DNA from: Erpobdella octoculata | Lineage: Eukaryota > Annelida > Clitellata > Hirudinida > Erpobdellidae | Direction: 5' to 3' | DNA length: 64,000 nt | Assembly (NCBI GenBank): GCA_963978895.1 | Contig: OZ022240.1 | Location: 17,719,136-17,783,135, forward strand | In this document: piece after piece, positions 23,401 through 35,400 of the stretch | Layout of the letters: every line of letters begins with the position of its first letter | Position numbering within the stretch: the stretch's first letter is position 1 | The notes under the pieces: generated by a model | What the model saw: only the letters and a program-made list of their open reading frames with translations | What the model was told of the DNA's origin: nothing | Databases searched by the model: none | Translations under genes and position numbers: made by a program

Positions 23401-26400
23401 GTGGTTATAGAAATAAATCAGTTTTGGTATCATGTGGTTATATAATTAGAGATATAAATCAGTGTTGGTATCATGTGGTTATATATAATTAGATATATAA
23501 ATCAGTGTTGGTATCATGCGGTTCTATTATTATAGATATAAATCAGTGTTGGTATCATGTGGTGATATAATTAGAGATATAAATTAGTGTTGGTATCATG
23601 TGGTTATATTATTATAGATATAAATCAGTGTTGGTATCATGTGGTTATATTATTATAGATATAAATCAGTGTGCAGAAAAATCAACATCTGAAGATTTTG
23701 AAGATTTTGAAGACGAACTTAGGTGGTGAAATAATGTTTTCCATATAGAATTATTGACGTTTTGTTGTTTTTTAATAGTTAGGGGCCATCCATATATTAC
23801 GTACGCACCGAGGGGGAGGGGGATGTGTCTTGAGCAAATGGTTTATGTACATGTGCATATGGAGAAGGAAGGGTATTCCAATACCAACGTATGTACACAA
23901 AAATTATAATGATATATCATATATCAAAATACATAATTTCAAATGTCTGTATCTATGTTAGGAATTTACATTTTCCTTATAGATGGCGCTATAAATTCAG
24001 TCTGTCTTGACTATTAATATTATAATTTCTAATACTTCAGATTGAGATTTGGTAAAGATAAGTTTGTTGCATTTTTAATATTTTAAAAACAAGCAGTTGA
24101 TGTTAATTTTATATTTAGTCTAATAACTATAAATAAATGAATGTTGGTTCTGTCATATATTATAATTTTATATATAATGTAAACAAACACCTGTAAAGGT
24201 ATCAACATGACTACCCCTCCTTTAAGAATTTTAAAAAAATTACGAGACTTCCCTTTCCCCAATCATTGCCCATTTTTTAAAACAAAATGTACTACCTTTT
24301 AAACAAAATATGAAAGTTTTTGGCACCGAACATCTACGTCTTTGCCCTCTTCTCCCGCCAGGAAAATTGCAACTCAACACTTCTGATATATGCTATAGTG
24401 GTTTGATGCATGTTTATACTGCTTGGAGGGGGAGTGTAAGGCTGCCGTGCATATGTATGCATAGGGGGAGGAGGTCTAAAAGTGTACTAGGTGCAACAGG
24501 CGAGATGGGGTTTCAAAATCTGTAGTTATATTATTATAGATATAAATCAGTAGTTTAATGCATACATGATATATGGATGGCCCCTTATTTAAAATGTTTT
24601 TTTTAATTATTTTATAATTTTGACAGCAAAAATGAAAAAATGTTGAAAGATTTTGAAGACTTCAGTGATGGATTAGTTAGTGCATTTTCTGTTATTTTTA
24701 CATTTATATTCTTTAATTAAGAGGCTGATAAAACTGGTCGTACTAAATTTGATTTTTAATTGATAGTGGATAATTAGATTTAGATAACATAAATTACATT
24801 TGCTGTTTTATTAATTAATACAGTTTTATTGGGCTAAATGCTGCAAATTAATCTGATTATGTAAAATAATAAAAAAATTAATTATCTTAAAATCATTTTT
24901 ATAAACAAATTTTAGGTAGGAATTAAGCTTTTCATTCAAATGGAGTTGTGTGATGACACCTTGTCAAAGTGGCTGGTAAGGAGGAATGACAAAAAAGGTA
25001 AATCTATATTGTCGTTGTGGCGTGCAGTTTTGTGTTTTCCTTTTGAAAGTTTTGCAATCATTCAAATCAGATAACAAATCCTGTTAAAACAATCCATTGA
25101 ACTTTGTTTTTATTTCTATACTACACGTGTTTCTTTGCATGGGGAGAAACAAAGTCTTTAGCAATGTGCTGTCTGACAGTGGCGTAGCTATAACCTGGGC
25201 CGCCTGTGCAGTGACCGGGGGCCCGGAGCTGGGTGGGATAATCAATTAGTTATATGTTATGTTAAATGCTTATTGAGCATAGAGCATATAACGTCTAATA
25301 TCTCTCTGACATTGAAAATATTGTATTCCATAAATGCTGTGTCAAAAATTTTGCAAACAAGAGATATTGACCTCTTGAAAGCTTCATTACTTCTTAAAAA
25401 TGCACTAAATGAGTTGAAATTGTTCAGAAACGAATTTGGTTCAATCATACAAACTGTGGACAAAGAGATTAATTCAATGTAATGAAGATTTGCAGAGTGA
25501 TGCTAAAAATCGATTCAGGATTAATATCTTCTATAGAAGTCTTGACATTGTTATCTCAAAACTTGTTGAAAGATTCAAAGGTTTGAATGGAGTGGTAGAT
25601 ACATTTGGATATTTACAACCTCAAACACTTGTAACACTACACTCTCTGATGACATATTATTTAAAGAATGTGAAAAAATAGTAAAGAAGTATAGCAGTGA
25701 TTTGTCTGACCAATTATCCAATCAAATGATGGCTTTCCGATCCTGTTTAAGAAGTGAATTGCTCAAGGTGCAAACAATGAGAGATGTTGCAAACTTACTT
25801 CTAATTAAGAACTCTGCACTGCTCTATCTACAAGTTTTCCAGACAGTTGTTCTTTACTTATGCTGTTTCTCACAATTCCAGTCACAGTTACAAGCTCAGA
25901 ACATTCGTTTTCGAAATTAAAAATAGTAAAAACTTATTTGCGCAGTAGAAGGAGTCAAGAAAGACCGAGCAATAGAAAATGAAGTAGCCTGTCATTTAAG
26001 AAAGAAAATGGATAACATTATTAGAATTTTTGCAGAACAAAAAGCTAGAAAGCATTTTATTTGTTAAATCCATAAATCTATGTTTTAATAATCAAAGTTG
26101 ATAATTTAAACTTGTTTTATTTAAGTTAGGGTGTATAGAAATAGGGGGCCCAGACGTTGTTTTGCCCGGGGGCCCGGTTTATCCAAGCTACGCCACTGGT
26201 CTGAGAGACACTTTTGAATTACAATGAAAACCAAATTTTTGCTAAAAAATAGCCTCAAAAGGCCGGTGGAGTAAGATCTTTTCTCTGGTTTTGTTGTTGT
26301 CCAAGCGAGTCACTCTGCTGGAGACTGAAGAAAAAAAGTAAATATAACTGAGATCAAGAAATTGACAACAGACTTACTGGTATCAAGAATTATAATTAAA

Positions 26401-29400
26401 CCTCCTAATATCGGTAACAACTGGGTTCAGGTGAGGAAATCAGGTGGCAAAAAAGCAAAACAGCCAGCTGTGCAATTGTTTGTTGTAAATGCTTCCATCA
26501 ATGAGTTGAATTAAAAGAAAAAAAATCTATTGTAAAACTTTTTTTTATCAACATGTTAACCTAGTTTAAAGCACATAAAAAAATGTTGTAATAGTTGATT
26601 AAAAAGTAATGTTTTAATAAAATGAACACTTACCAAGCTTAAGCTGTTTTAATTGCTTGTTCTAAAATGCATCTTAAACTGTAAAACATATTTGAGGATG
26701 ATCCCCTGTGTTCTTCCTTCCTTTGCAAATGTTAGCAAATGTACCCCCCTGTCAGAAATTCCTGGCTACTTGCTTGGCAATTAGTAACATAAATAGTAAG
26801 CTTGTTGACCTGTAATGTGTGATGATGATTCATAGGTGCTCGGTAGTTGGGTAAGTGAAAGTGCTGAACCAGGTTAGTATTAGTAATTTTGTGCTGTAGA
26901 TTGTAAAAGCAGTGATTTTGGGCTGGTTTTTTCTATTATATTGTTTGTTTGTTTTCAAATCTGAGCTTGATGGAAAAATAATAGGACAAGAAAATTTAAT
27001 GTTCGAGATTAAACTGATAATTCTGCATAATACATTTTTAGTTTCAGGTTATGAACCAGGTCACAATAAAAAAATGGTCAAGCAAATTTTAAAAGGTGTT
27101 CGTTATTTGCATGAAAAAAACATAATACACAGAGATTTGAAGGTGAATAATAAAATAACAATAGAATGAATTAATTGTAATATCTATGATTTCTCAGCCA
27201 GATAATATTTTAATCAATCACTTGGGCAACTTTAATTTTGAAGCTAAAATAGCAGATTTTGGACTTTCTAGAAAATTTTTTAAGAGGTTTGAATTTTTTC
27301 ATAATTGCACAAAACTATTTGATTTCATTTGTTTAAACAAATTGATTTTCAGTTTTTAATGTAATTCTTAGCTCCAAAGAAGATCAAGGGTGTGGTGAAG
27401 GAGAAGGAGATAATAAAGTTTTGACTTCTGGTGTCGGAACTCGTTTGTATGCTTCTCCTGAGCAAAGAAATGGAAGTTCTTATGATTTAAAGGTTTTTAT
27501 TTTTTACATGATGTGTTTGTGGACTAAAGAAGTTAAATGCCATGATAGTTAAATGTATTGTCTCAATAGTATATGATTCACATGCACAACAATTATTGGC
27601 TTCTCAGCTTTCTACAAGAAAAGCTTTTTTGCAGCTTTGGTAGGCACAAGAAATGTTTACAGCAGTAAGTTCAAGAGTTGTTAACAAACAGTGCTACTGT
27701 TTTGATCGGTCAACTAAAAAAAATTGTCTTGAATACTCTTCAAAATTAAAGATTGGTCTGAGATGGTGTAATACAGCTGTAAAAATAAAACTGTTTTTAT
27801 CTTGAGAAAGGAATAGTATAAAGCACTAAAAGTACAAAACATTTAATCACTATGAGAGGGACTCTGCCAATTTTGACCTCTCTAGGTCATCAGGGAGCTA
27901 TGGTTTAAAGCATTGGTGACGTAGCATGGTCTTCTATCTCATACATAAACAAAATTGCTGACCACATTTAGATCAACATCTAAAAAGGCTTTTTTGATAT
28001 AAAAAACTAACTTTTCTTCAAAAAAGTCTATAAAAAGTGAAACCCGATAAACTCTGCCAAAGTAAAACGACAATCAAACAAAACAGAAATTGATGGAAAT
28101 ATTTAATTAAATATTTCTATTTTATATAAGTTTTAAATGGTTTTGCAAGCTAAATAGAGGCATTCTATCATTTAGTGAGAAAATGTTTTAAAGTTAAGCA
28201 ATAAAAGGGGAAGTTTCCAAAACCAACCAACGAATTTAATATAGGTATTTGCTAAATTAGCTTAAAATTCAATGTTTGGATTATGTAATTAAATATGATT
28301 TGGGCAGGTAAACATTTTCAAGGCAATTTTTAAGGGGTGAGCAGAAAATGTAAAAATAATATCAATTGTTTACTTTTTAAACTTTATGGTTCCAATTATA
28401 AAGCAAATTTTTATCATTATTTCTCAGCTTTTATTTTGCATGTTTACTCCTTATATGAACAAGAATAGATCCCCAAAGCGAGCTATTTTGAGCTCCTATT
28501 AATTTTAAATGTTGAAAAATTACTTTCAAACATTCTTTTAATAAGTTAGTTCAGTGATTTTTTTAAACTATCCAATTTATCGTTTCTATATATTTTTATT
28601 TGCTTCTTGCATAAATATTTCATTTTCCTATAGGGAAAAATTATCAAACTTTTTTGCCACCCCCACAAAAGTGCCACCCCTAGCAGACTGCCGTCTGCAT
28701 TACGCCACTGGTTCAAAGATTCAACTACCAATCAAATAAGGCACCAATAGCAGCTTTCAACCTGTAAAGATGGTGCACTCAAGAATATGGTTCTATTAAG
28801 CTAAATCTCATAGCTGTTTAATATAGCTGAAATAATATATTAAAATTTAAATATTAGGATTGCAGGATTGTTATGATTTAGCTTGTCTTAAAATTGGTTA
28901 GAGTAATATTGGTATTTTTCAAATTTTTCAGTCCGATATTTATTCTGTTGGTCTCATGACTTTTGAAATATTTTGGTCGATGGGTTCTGATAGTGAAAAA
29001 AGTAAGAATTTTAGCATGTTGAAAAACTCACAAGTCATCGAGGAGTTTGCAAAAGAATACAAAAATGAAGTGAGTCTCTGTAATTTTTTAATTTGTAAGC
29101 TGCTTTCTTTACATTTTTACTAAACAAATTTAAAATAATATTTAGTCAGATTTTGTTAGACTCATGACAAAAATTAACCCAGATGAAAGACCCACTGCTG
29201 AGCAAGCATTGTTGAACAACTGCCTAGCTGTAAGTTGTGTTTTTTATTATTTGTTTATTTTTTACAGACTTTTACTTAACTTGACTTCTCTGTCAGTCTG
29301 TCTATCTGTTTATCTGTCTGTCGTCAAATTTTGCAATCGATTTTAAACTAACTTCTCGATGAGCTAGAGACCTAAAAATTTAAACATACCTCCGAACTGA

Positions 29401-32400
29401 TTAACAAAGCATACTATCAAATTTTCAGATCGATTGGACAAATTTTAATTAAATAATTATTTGTAATATTTTCGTCTAACTATTTATTGTCTATGCTAAT
29501 CATATATATATAGAATAAGTATATCGGCCCGTCTGTCGTTTAGGAAGGCTTTTAGCAAGGCAGCCTAGTAGAACGAAGAACTGAGAGTTACAACCGTATA
29601 GTAACTTAATCAAATATCTTTTAATAGAAAAAATTTTTTTATGTACAAAATAATTTGTTAACTTTATAAAAATTAACAAAATTTTTTTTTATAAAACTTC
29701 AGTTGACATTGAATTTTATTTGCGTAGTCTCTAGTTCGATGGTCTATTTATGTCTATTTAACGTCACCTGTGTTATCGGTAAATTAGAATTGTTTATTTT
29801 TTATGCCGGATATCGCGTTAAATTAAAATAAAGCTCATATCAACTACTTTTAGCTATAAGAAATCGAAGTTTCTGTTTCTTACAAACCGGAGTTTAGTCT
29901 CCGCTGTCGTACCAAAAATAGATTAATACAAATAATGAATATTCATGGAACCAAAAAGACTCTAAATCGTTTTTCGGAGGCCATCTTGGCATCTTACTCA
30001 AAACCTGCTCATCTCCGATATACTTATTCTATATATATGATACTAATATGCTCGTTGTTTATGTAACAGAATGTGGCCAACACAATCGATTATATAAAAG
30101 TGTGTTTTTAAAAAACTTTGCTTTTTGATTCACTTGTATTTTAGTACACCAAGACCTCACTTTGTGTCGTTTCGTTTTGCGTTTTTTTAAAGTTGCGTCG
30201 CTGCTAAATCAGCACTAATTTTCACTGTGCATCGTTAGATTTTCGAAGTTGCGTTGTTTTGGGTTCGAATCTTTAATTTTTTTTAATTTTTTAAAATTTT
30301 CTTTTTTTTCTGGAAGATCGTTTTGTTTTTTTTTCTGGAACGTAACCAAGACGGGATGTGAGGTATTGGTGTCATTTTAAATTGATTTAAAAACATAAAA
30401 ACAAGCTTTTATAAGATACTCTAAAAAAGTAAAAAATGAATTTATTTAGCATATGTATCTAAACATAAAAGCCCTTCTTATTTTTTTTTTTTTTTGAACA
30501 TTTATTGAGCACGAAACAAAACAATTAAGTACAACAGTGAAGTTATAAATAAGGAAAAAAAATCAAGTGCTCAAAAGGTTCATCCACTGGACGACCTATA
30601 AACGAAAATTCAGATTTAAATACGAACCGAGACAGAGAAATAAAAGTTAACATAAGTGTATAGGAGTAAACATAAGTATATATAAGTTAACATATCTGTA
30701 TCGAAGTTAACATAAGTATATAGATATTGAAATTATGAATCTAGCTGTAATATGTAAGATTTCAATGATTTTTTAAATAGCGAAATGCTTTTCAATGAGG
30801 ATATTGTTATTGGAATACTTGAATTCAACCGCGGACCATAACACTTTATGGAGAATGTTTTGAGAGTTGTTCGAGCAAAATCGGACCGAAAGCAAAGCAA
30901 AGAACACACATAATGAGAATATACATGAGACGATTTTGTGAAAAGGTTATCAAATGACGACGGTAACATATGGTTGTCATATTTGTACATGAAAATACTA
31001 ACAAGAAAAAAATTAATTTGATATACATTCAGTAGGTTGTTCTCGATCATTTTCATTTTACAAGATGATGTAAAGGGCAAGTTAAATAATATTCGGATGA
31101 TTCTTTTCTGTAAGATGTGGAGAGACTTTAGACGTGTAGGATAATTTGAAGCCCAAACAATATTACAATAGGACAAGTAAGGGTAAACGAGAGCGTAATA
31201 CAACATCATAGAAATATTTTTATCCACAAATCGACTCACGCGAGATAGAATTCCACAATTTTTTGCAACTTTAGAGGTGACGTAGCTAATATGGTCAATC
31301 AGTGAGAGGTGCTCATCAAGCAACATTCCAAGAAATTTACACGAGGAAACTCGCGCAATAGGTTTATCGTCAATAAGAAGTTGATAATCAGAACAAATTA
31401 ATTTATTTCTATGGTGGAATAGAATATAGTTGGTTTTACTTATATTTAAAGAAAGTTTATTCGCACAAAACCATTTATAAACGGAAAGTAGTTCATGATT
31501 AGTAACATCATATAAATCTTTTAGGTTTTTACCAGAAGCAAAAAGGTTGGTATCATCGGCGAACAAGACAAATTCGAGACGATGCGAAACAGTGCACAAA
31601 TCATTAATGTAGACAAGAAATAAGAGAGGGCCTAGCACCGACCCCTGAGGCACGCCACAAGTTACCCGCCGCGTTGATGAAGTAACTTCGTTGTAGTGGA
31701 CCTGTTGAGTTCTACCGCTCAAATAATCTTCAAACCACATTAATGGAATCCCTCGGACCCCATAGTGTTCAAGTTTTTTTAGCAAAACTTTGTGATTCAC
31801 TGTATCAAAAGCCTTGGCCAGATCCAGAAACATGCCGATGATGTAGTCTCCTCGATCCATAGCCTCCGCAACCCTCGAGTGCAACAGAACGAGCGGCATG
31901 TAGGTAGAGTGATGTTTTCTAAAGCTGAACTGACTCCTGGTAATGATGGAAAATCTGGCAAGAAATCCATAGAGCCTGGAGTGCATAGCTTTTTCAAAAA
32001 ACTTTGAGAAGAAACATAAAATAGATATTGGCCGATAATTGGAAATGGTATCTTTTTTGCCAGATTTGTGAAGGGGAATTACTTTTGCCGACTTTAACTG
32101 ATCAGGAAAAACCCCTGAAGAAAAAGAGCAGTTTATTATGCAGGAAAGAATATGGGCTACCCGTGGAACAGAGCATCTTGCAATACACGGGTCAATTCCG
32201 TCGATTCCACTGCTGTGTGAGATTTTTAATCGTGTCGATATTTCAATGATCTCGTCCGGTGTTGTAGGTATAGCATCGAAAGAATGGACCACGGGATTAC
32301 CAAGATATTCATCAAATGTTGCATTAGGAATTAATATATTTTTTGCGAGATCTGTGCCAATGCTGGAGAAATGGTTATTAAACGAGTCAACAATTTCTGT

Positions 32401-35400
32401 AGGAGAGGTCAAATAACTCCCGTCACCCGCATCAAAAGTCCTGCACTGCTCCACAGAAGATCGCTTGCCCATTAGGCTCCCAATGATTTTCCATGTTTCT
32501 TTAGCATTGTTTTGACATAAATTGAATTTTTTTGAATAGAATTCTTTGATTGTCGCAATTTTCATTGATTTGAAGCGATTACGGTACACAGTGAATTTCT
32601 CTTTATTGGCCACTGTCGGGCTCTTGAGGTATTTTTTATATAAGGCATTTTTCTTTTTGCAGCACTTCATGAGATTTGGCGTCATCCAATCGTTATCAAA
32701 TCTAGCAGGACCACGAGTTTATTTAACCAGTGGAAAACACTTGTTATATATTTTGAGATACTTATTAATGAATAATGAGTAAGCAGAGGACGCATCACCA
32801 CCATCGGCCATCCCAATCACCCCAGACCAGTCCATCTCACCCAACATCTGTTCAAACATCTCTTTTTGTCTCAGGCTGGTCAGCCTTCTAAATGAAATTT
32901 GATCTCTTTCAGTATTGGTGCGAGGTGCGAGATCAGTTGACAAAAAAATCGGAAGATGATCAGAGATATCATCAATCACAATCCTAGCAATAGAATGTTG
33001 TAAGGGGTAGTTTGTAAACATGTTGTCAATTGCAGAGGCAGTTTTAGAACTTATCCTGGTAGGCGCCGTAAATGCCGGAAGAAGGCTGTAAGAAGCCAGT
33101 AAATTGAAAAAATCAGCCATAGACGAGCTCTGTTCTCTACTGAGAAAATCAATATTGAAGTCGCCCATTAAAAGAATATTCATATTTCTTTTGACGAGAC
33201 AATTTAACAAATTGCTGAATTCTATGTTAAAACTGTGTAAATTTGTGTCCGGGGGACGATAAATAACACCCACTAAGAAATTTCCAGTTTTTTGACAATC
33301 CATTGAGATTAGAAGAAGCTCGAATGAAGTAACACTGGTGTTCCAGAGTGAAGCATCAACTGCTGAATACTTGATCCGCTCAACAATAAAAAATCCAACT
33401 CCACCACCTCTTTTCATGTCTCGATTTTGGAACACGAAGTGGAAACCCGGTATTTCTATGCCTTTAGACGAATTTTCATCCAACCAAGTTTCTGTGACCG
33501 CCAAAATTTGAGCTCGACTTTGGCGAAGTAGTATCGTTAAATCGTCTAATTTGTTTTTCATACTCCTGCAATTAACGTGAAGGAAAGAGAAAAATTCACG
33601 AGGCAGTTGATTGGTCAGGTCATTTAAATCTTTTGGAGAAACATAAATGCTGGTGTCTTCATACATTGAACGAAATAAGTTGTCATCCGGATCAATACCA
33701 GAATCAAATAAAGAAGAATTATCTTCAGACCTCTCAAAACCAAAACAAATTTCTTCTTTAACGACAGAATCCATTGGATGAAATCAAAAGTTTTCAACCT
33801 CCTCCAGACTTAGAACTCGGGCGGGCCTGTCAGACTCAGCCCGCCTGACAAAGACCGCACCATTCCAGGTCCAGATGGAAGCAATTCTCTTTTCTTTAAG
33901 AAATTTTCTACCCTTTGAAAAGATGTCGGCATTTTTTTTTGTTAGGTGTTCGTTTATATAAACTTTTTGCGCAGTGTCTTGTTTTCGTAGTAATCTCCTT
34001 AATTCATAGATCCTATCTCTGACAAGCCTGGAGGCGAATGTAACAACAATTGGCCGAGGTGCGTTTTTTGGACCCGGTACGCGAAATCCAGCAGTGATGT
34101 CACGCTCTGAAATTTCGAGGTCCAACTTTTTCTGACAACATTCTATCACAGCCTTCACCATATCTTGCCGTGAAGATGGCCTTTGACCTCCCCCATCCTT
34201 ACTGGCAACAGAGGCTGCTTCTGCGTAAGATGACTCGGGTACACCGTGGAACACAAGATTGCCGCTCCTCATCTGGGTCTCCAATTGATCGACTTTGAGT
34301 TGTAGGGTACGATTCTCCTCTGTTAGGAATTTGAGCCTGTCAACAATAGGTTTGATCTCATTCTGAAGGGTCTTTGTTACCAGCTCCATCATTGATTCCT
34401 TCAACATCTCTCTGATGCTCGACTCCAGATCAGGTAGTATCTTACCTTTAATTTTATCTGCCAATGACTCGATGGTTTTATTTTCTGTTAACAAATCCAT
34501 GATTTCCTCATGCTTTGGCGGCTTGCGAGACATTATCTGAGCTAATTCGACTCGAAAGAGTGACTCACAACCACAATACTGAATTCGTGTTCTTCACTAA
34601 TATCGCCAATTCGACTCGAAGGAGTGGCTCACAACAACAAAATTGAATTTGTATTTTTTACTAATATCGCTACAAATATTTACTAAAACAGACAAAAAAC
34701 TATACCGTCAGATAGAGATTTTTATAACAAGTTCAGTTGTATAATTTTCTTAACTATTATGTCCCTAAAAATCGTTTATTTAGTTATTTATAAAGCATAA
34801 CGCTTTAATGGTATTATTCACTTCAACATGTACATAAGAAAACACAGTAATAATAATAATAATAATAGGATCGATTAGAAGCGCCAGTTGCTAAGCTTCA
34901 GAGGCGCCGGGAACGACTCGTGCATATGGGATCACACAGTATTACCTGCCACCCGCACGTGTCTCCGAAATCGGAATGTGCCGAACCCTATTACACCCCA
35001 GTCGTGAAACTGGTACTCATTTATCGACCAGTGAAGGATGAAAGGCTGAGTCGGCCTGAGCAGTGTGAGTGAATTCTTTGCTCAACGGAATTACGCCTCG
35101 CCGTGACTAAGATTTGAACCCACGACGGCAGGATGATAGCATAACTGCTTTCACCACTGTGCTACGGCGCCCACAGTTGTTTTAATGTAAGTGTTGCTGG
35201 AGTGCAAAAGAAAGCATTCATGGCTTATATGTTTAAAGATATACGCTAAATACATTTATTTTTATTTTTTGTAGCATTTTATAAAATCGTGTTTTTATTT
35301 TGTTTTTTAATATTAATTTTTTACTTTTAAATCACGAAAAATAATTTCAAAGCACTGCGAACAATCACAGTATATTTAGTGTATGTTAATATGACAAAAA

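Larger units (their letters stand above)
30480..34680 (-). mobile_element. CR1/Jockey-type LINE, nearly intact, in kinase intron 15
   Basis: Contains ORF1 (33,784-34,533), ORF2 (30,733-33,774 with one in-frame stop), a 3' UTR and a poly(A)-like tail at 30,480-30,495. The 5' leader carries two tandem ~64-bp repeats (34,547-34,675). The orientation is opposite to the host gene. The 5' end is estimated. Confidence 0.85.

Noticed and set aside
34848..35173. A true tRNA gene
   Set aside because: Only A and B boxes are tRNA-like; the long body and (ATT)n tail show a SINE.
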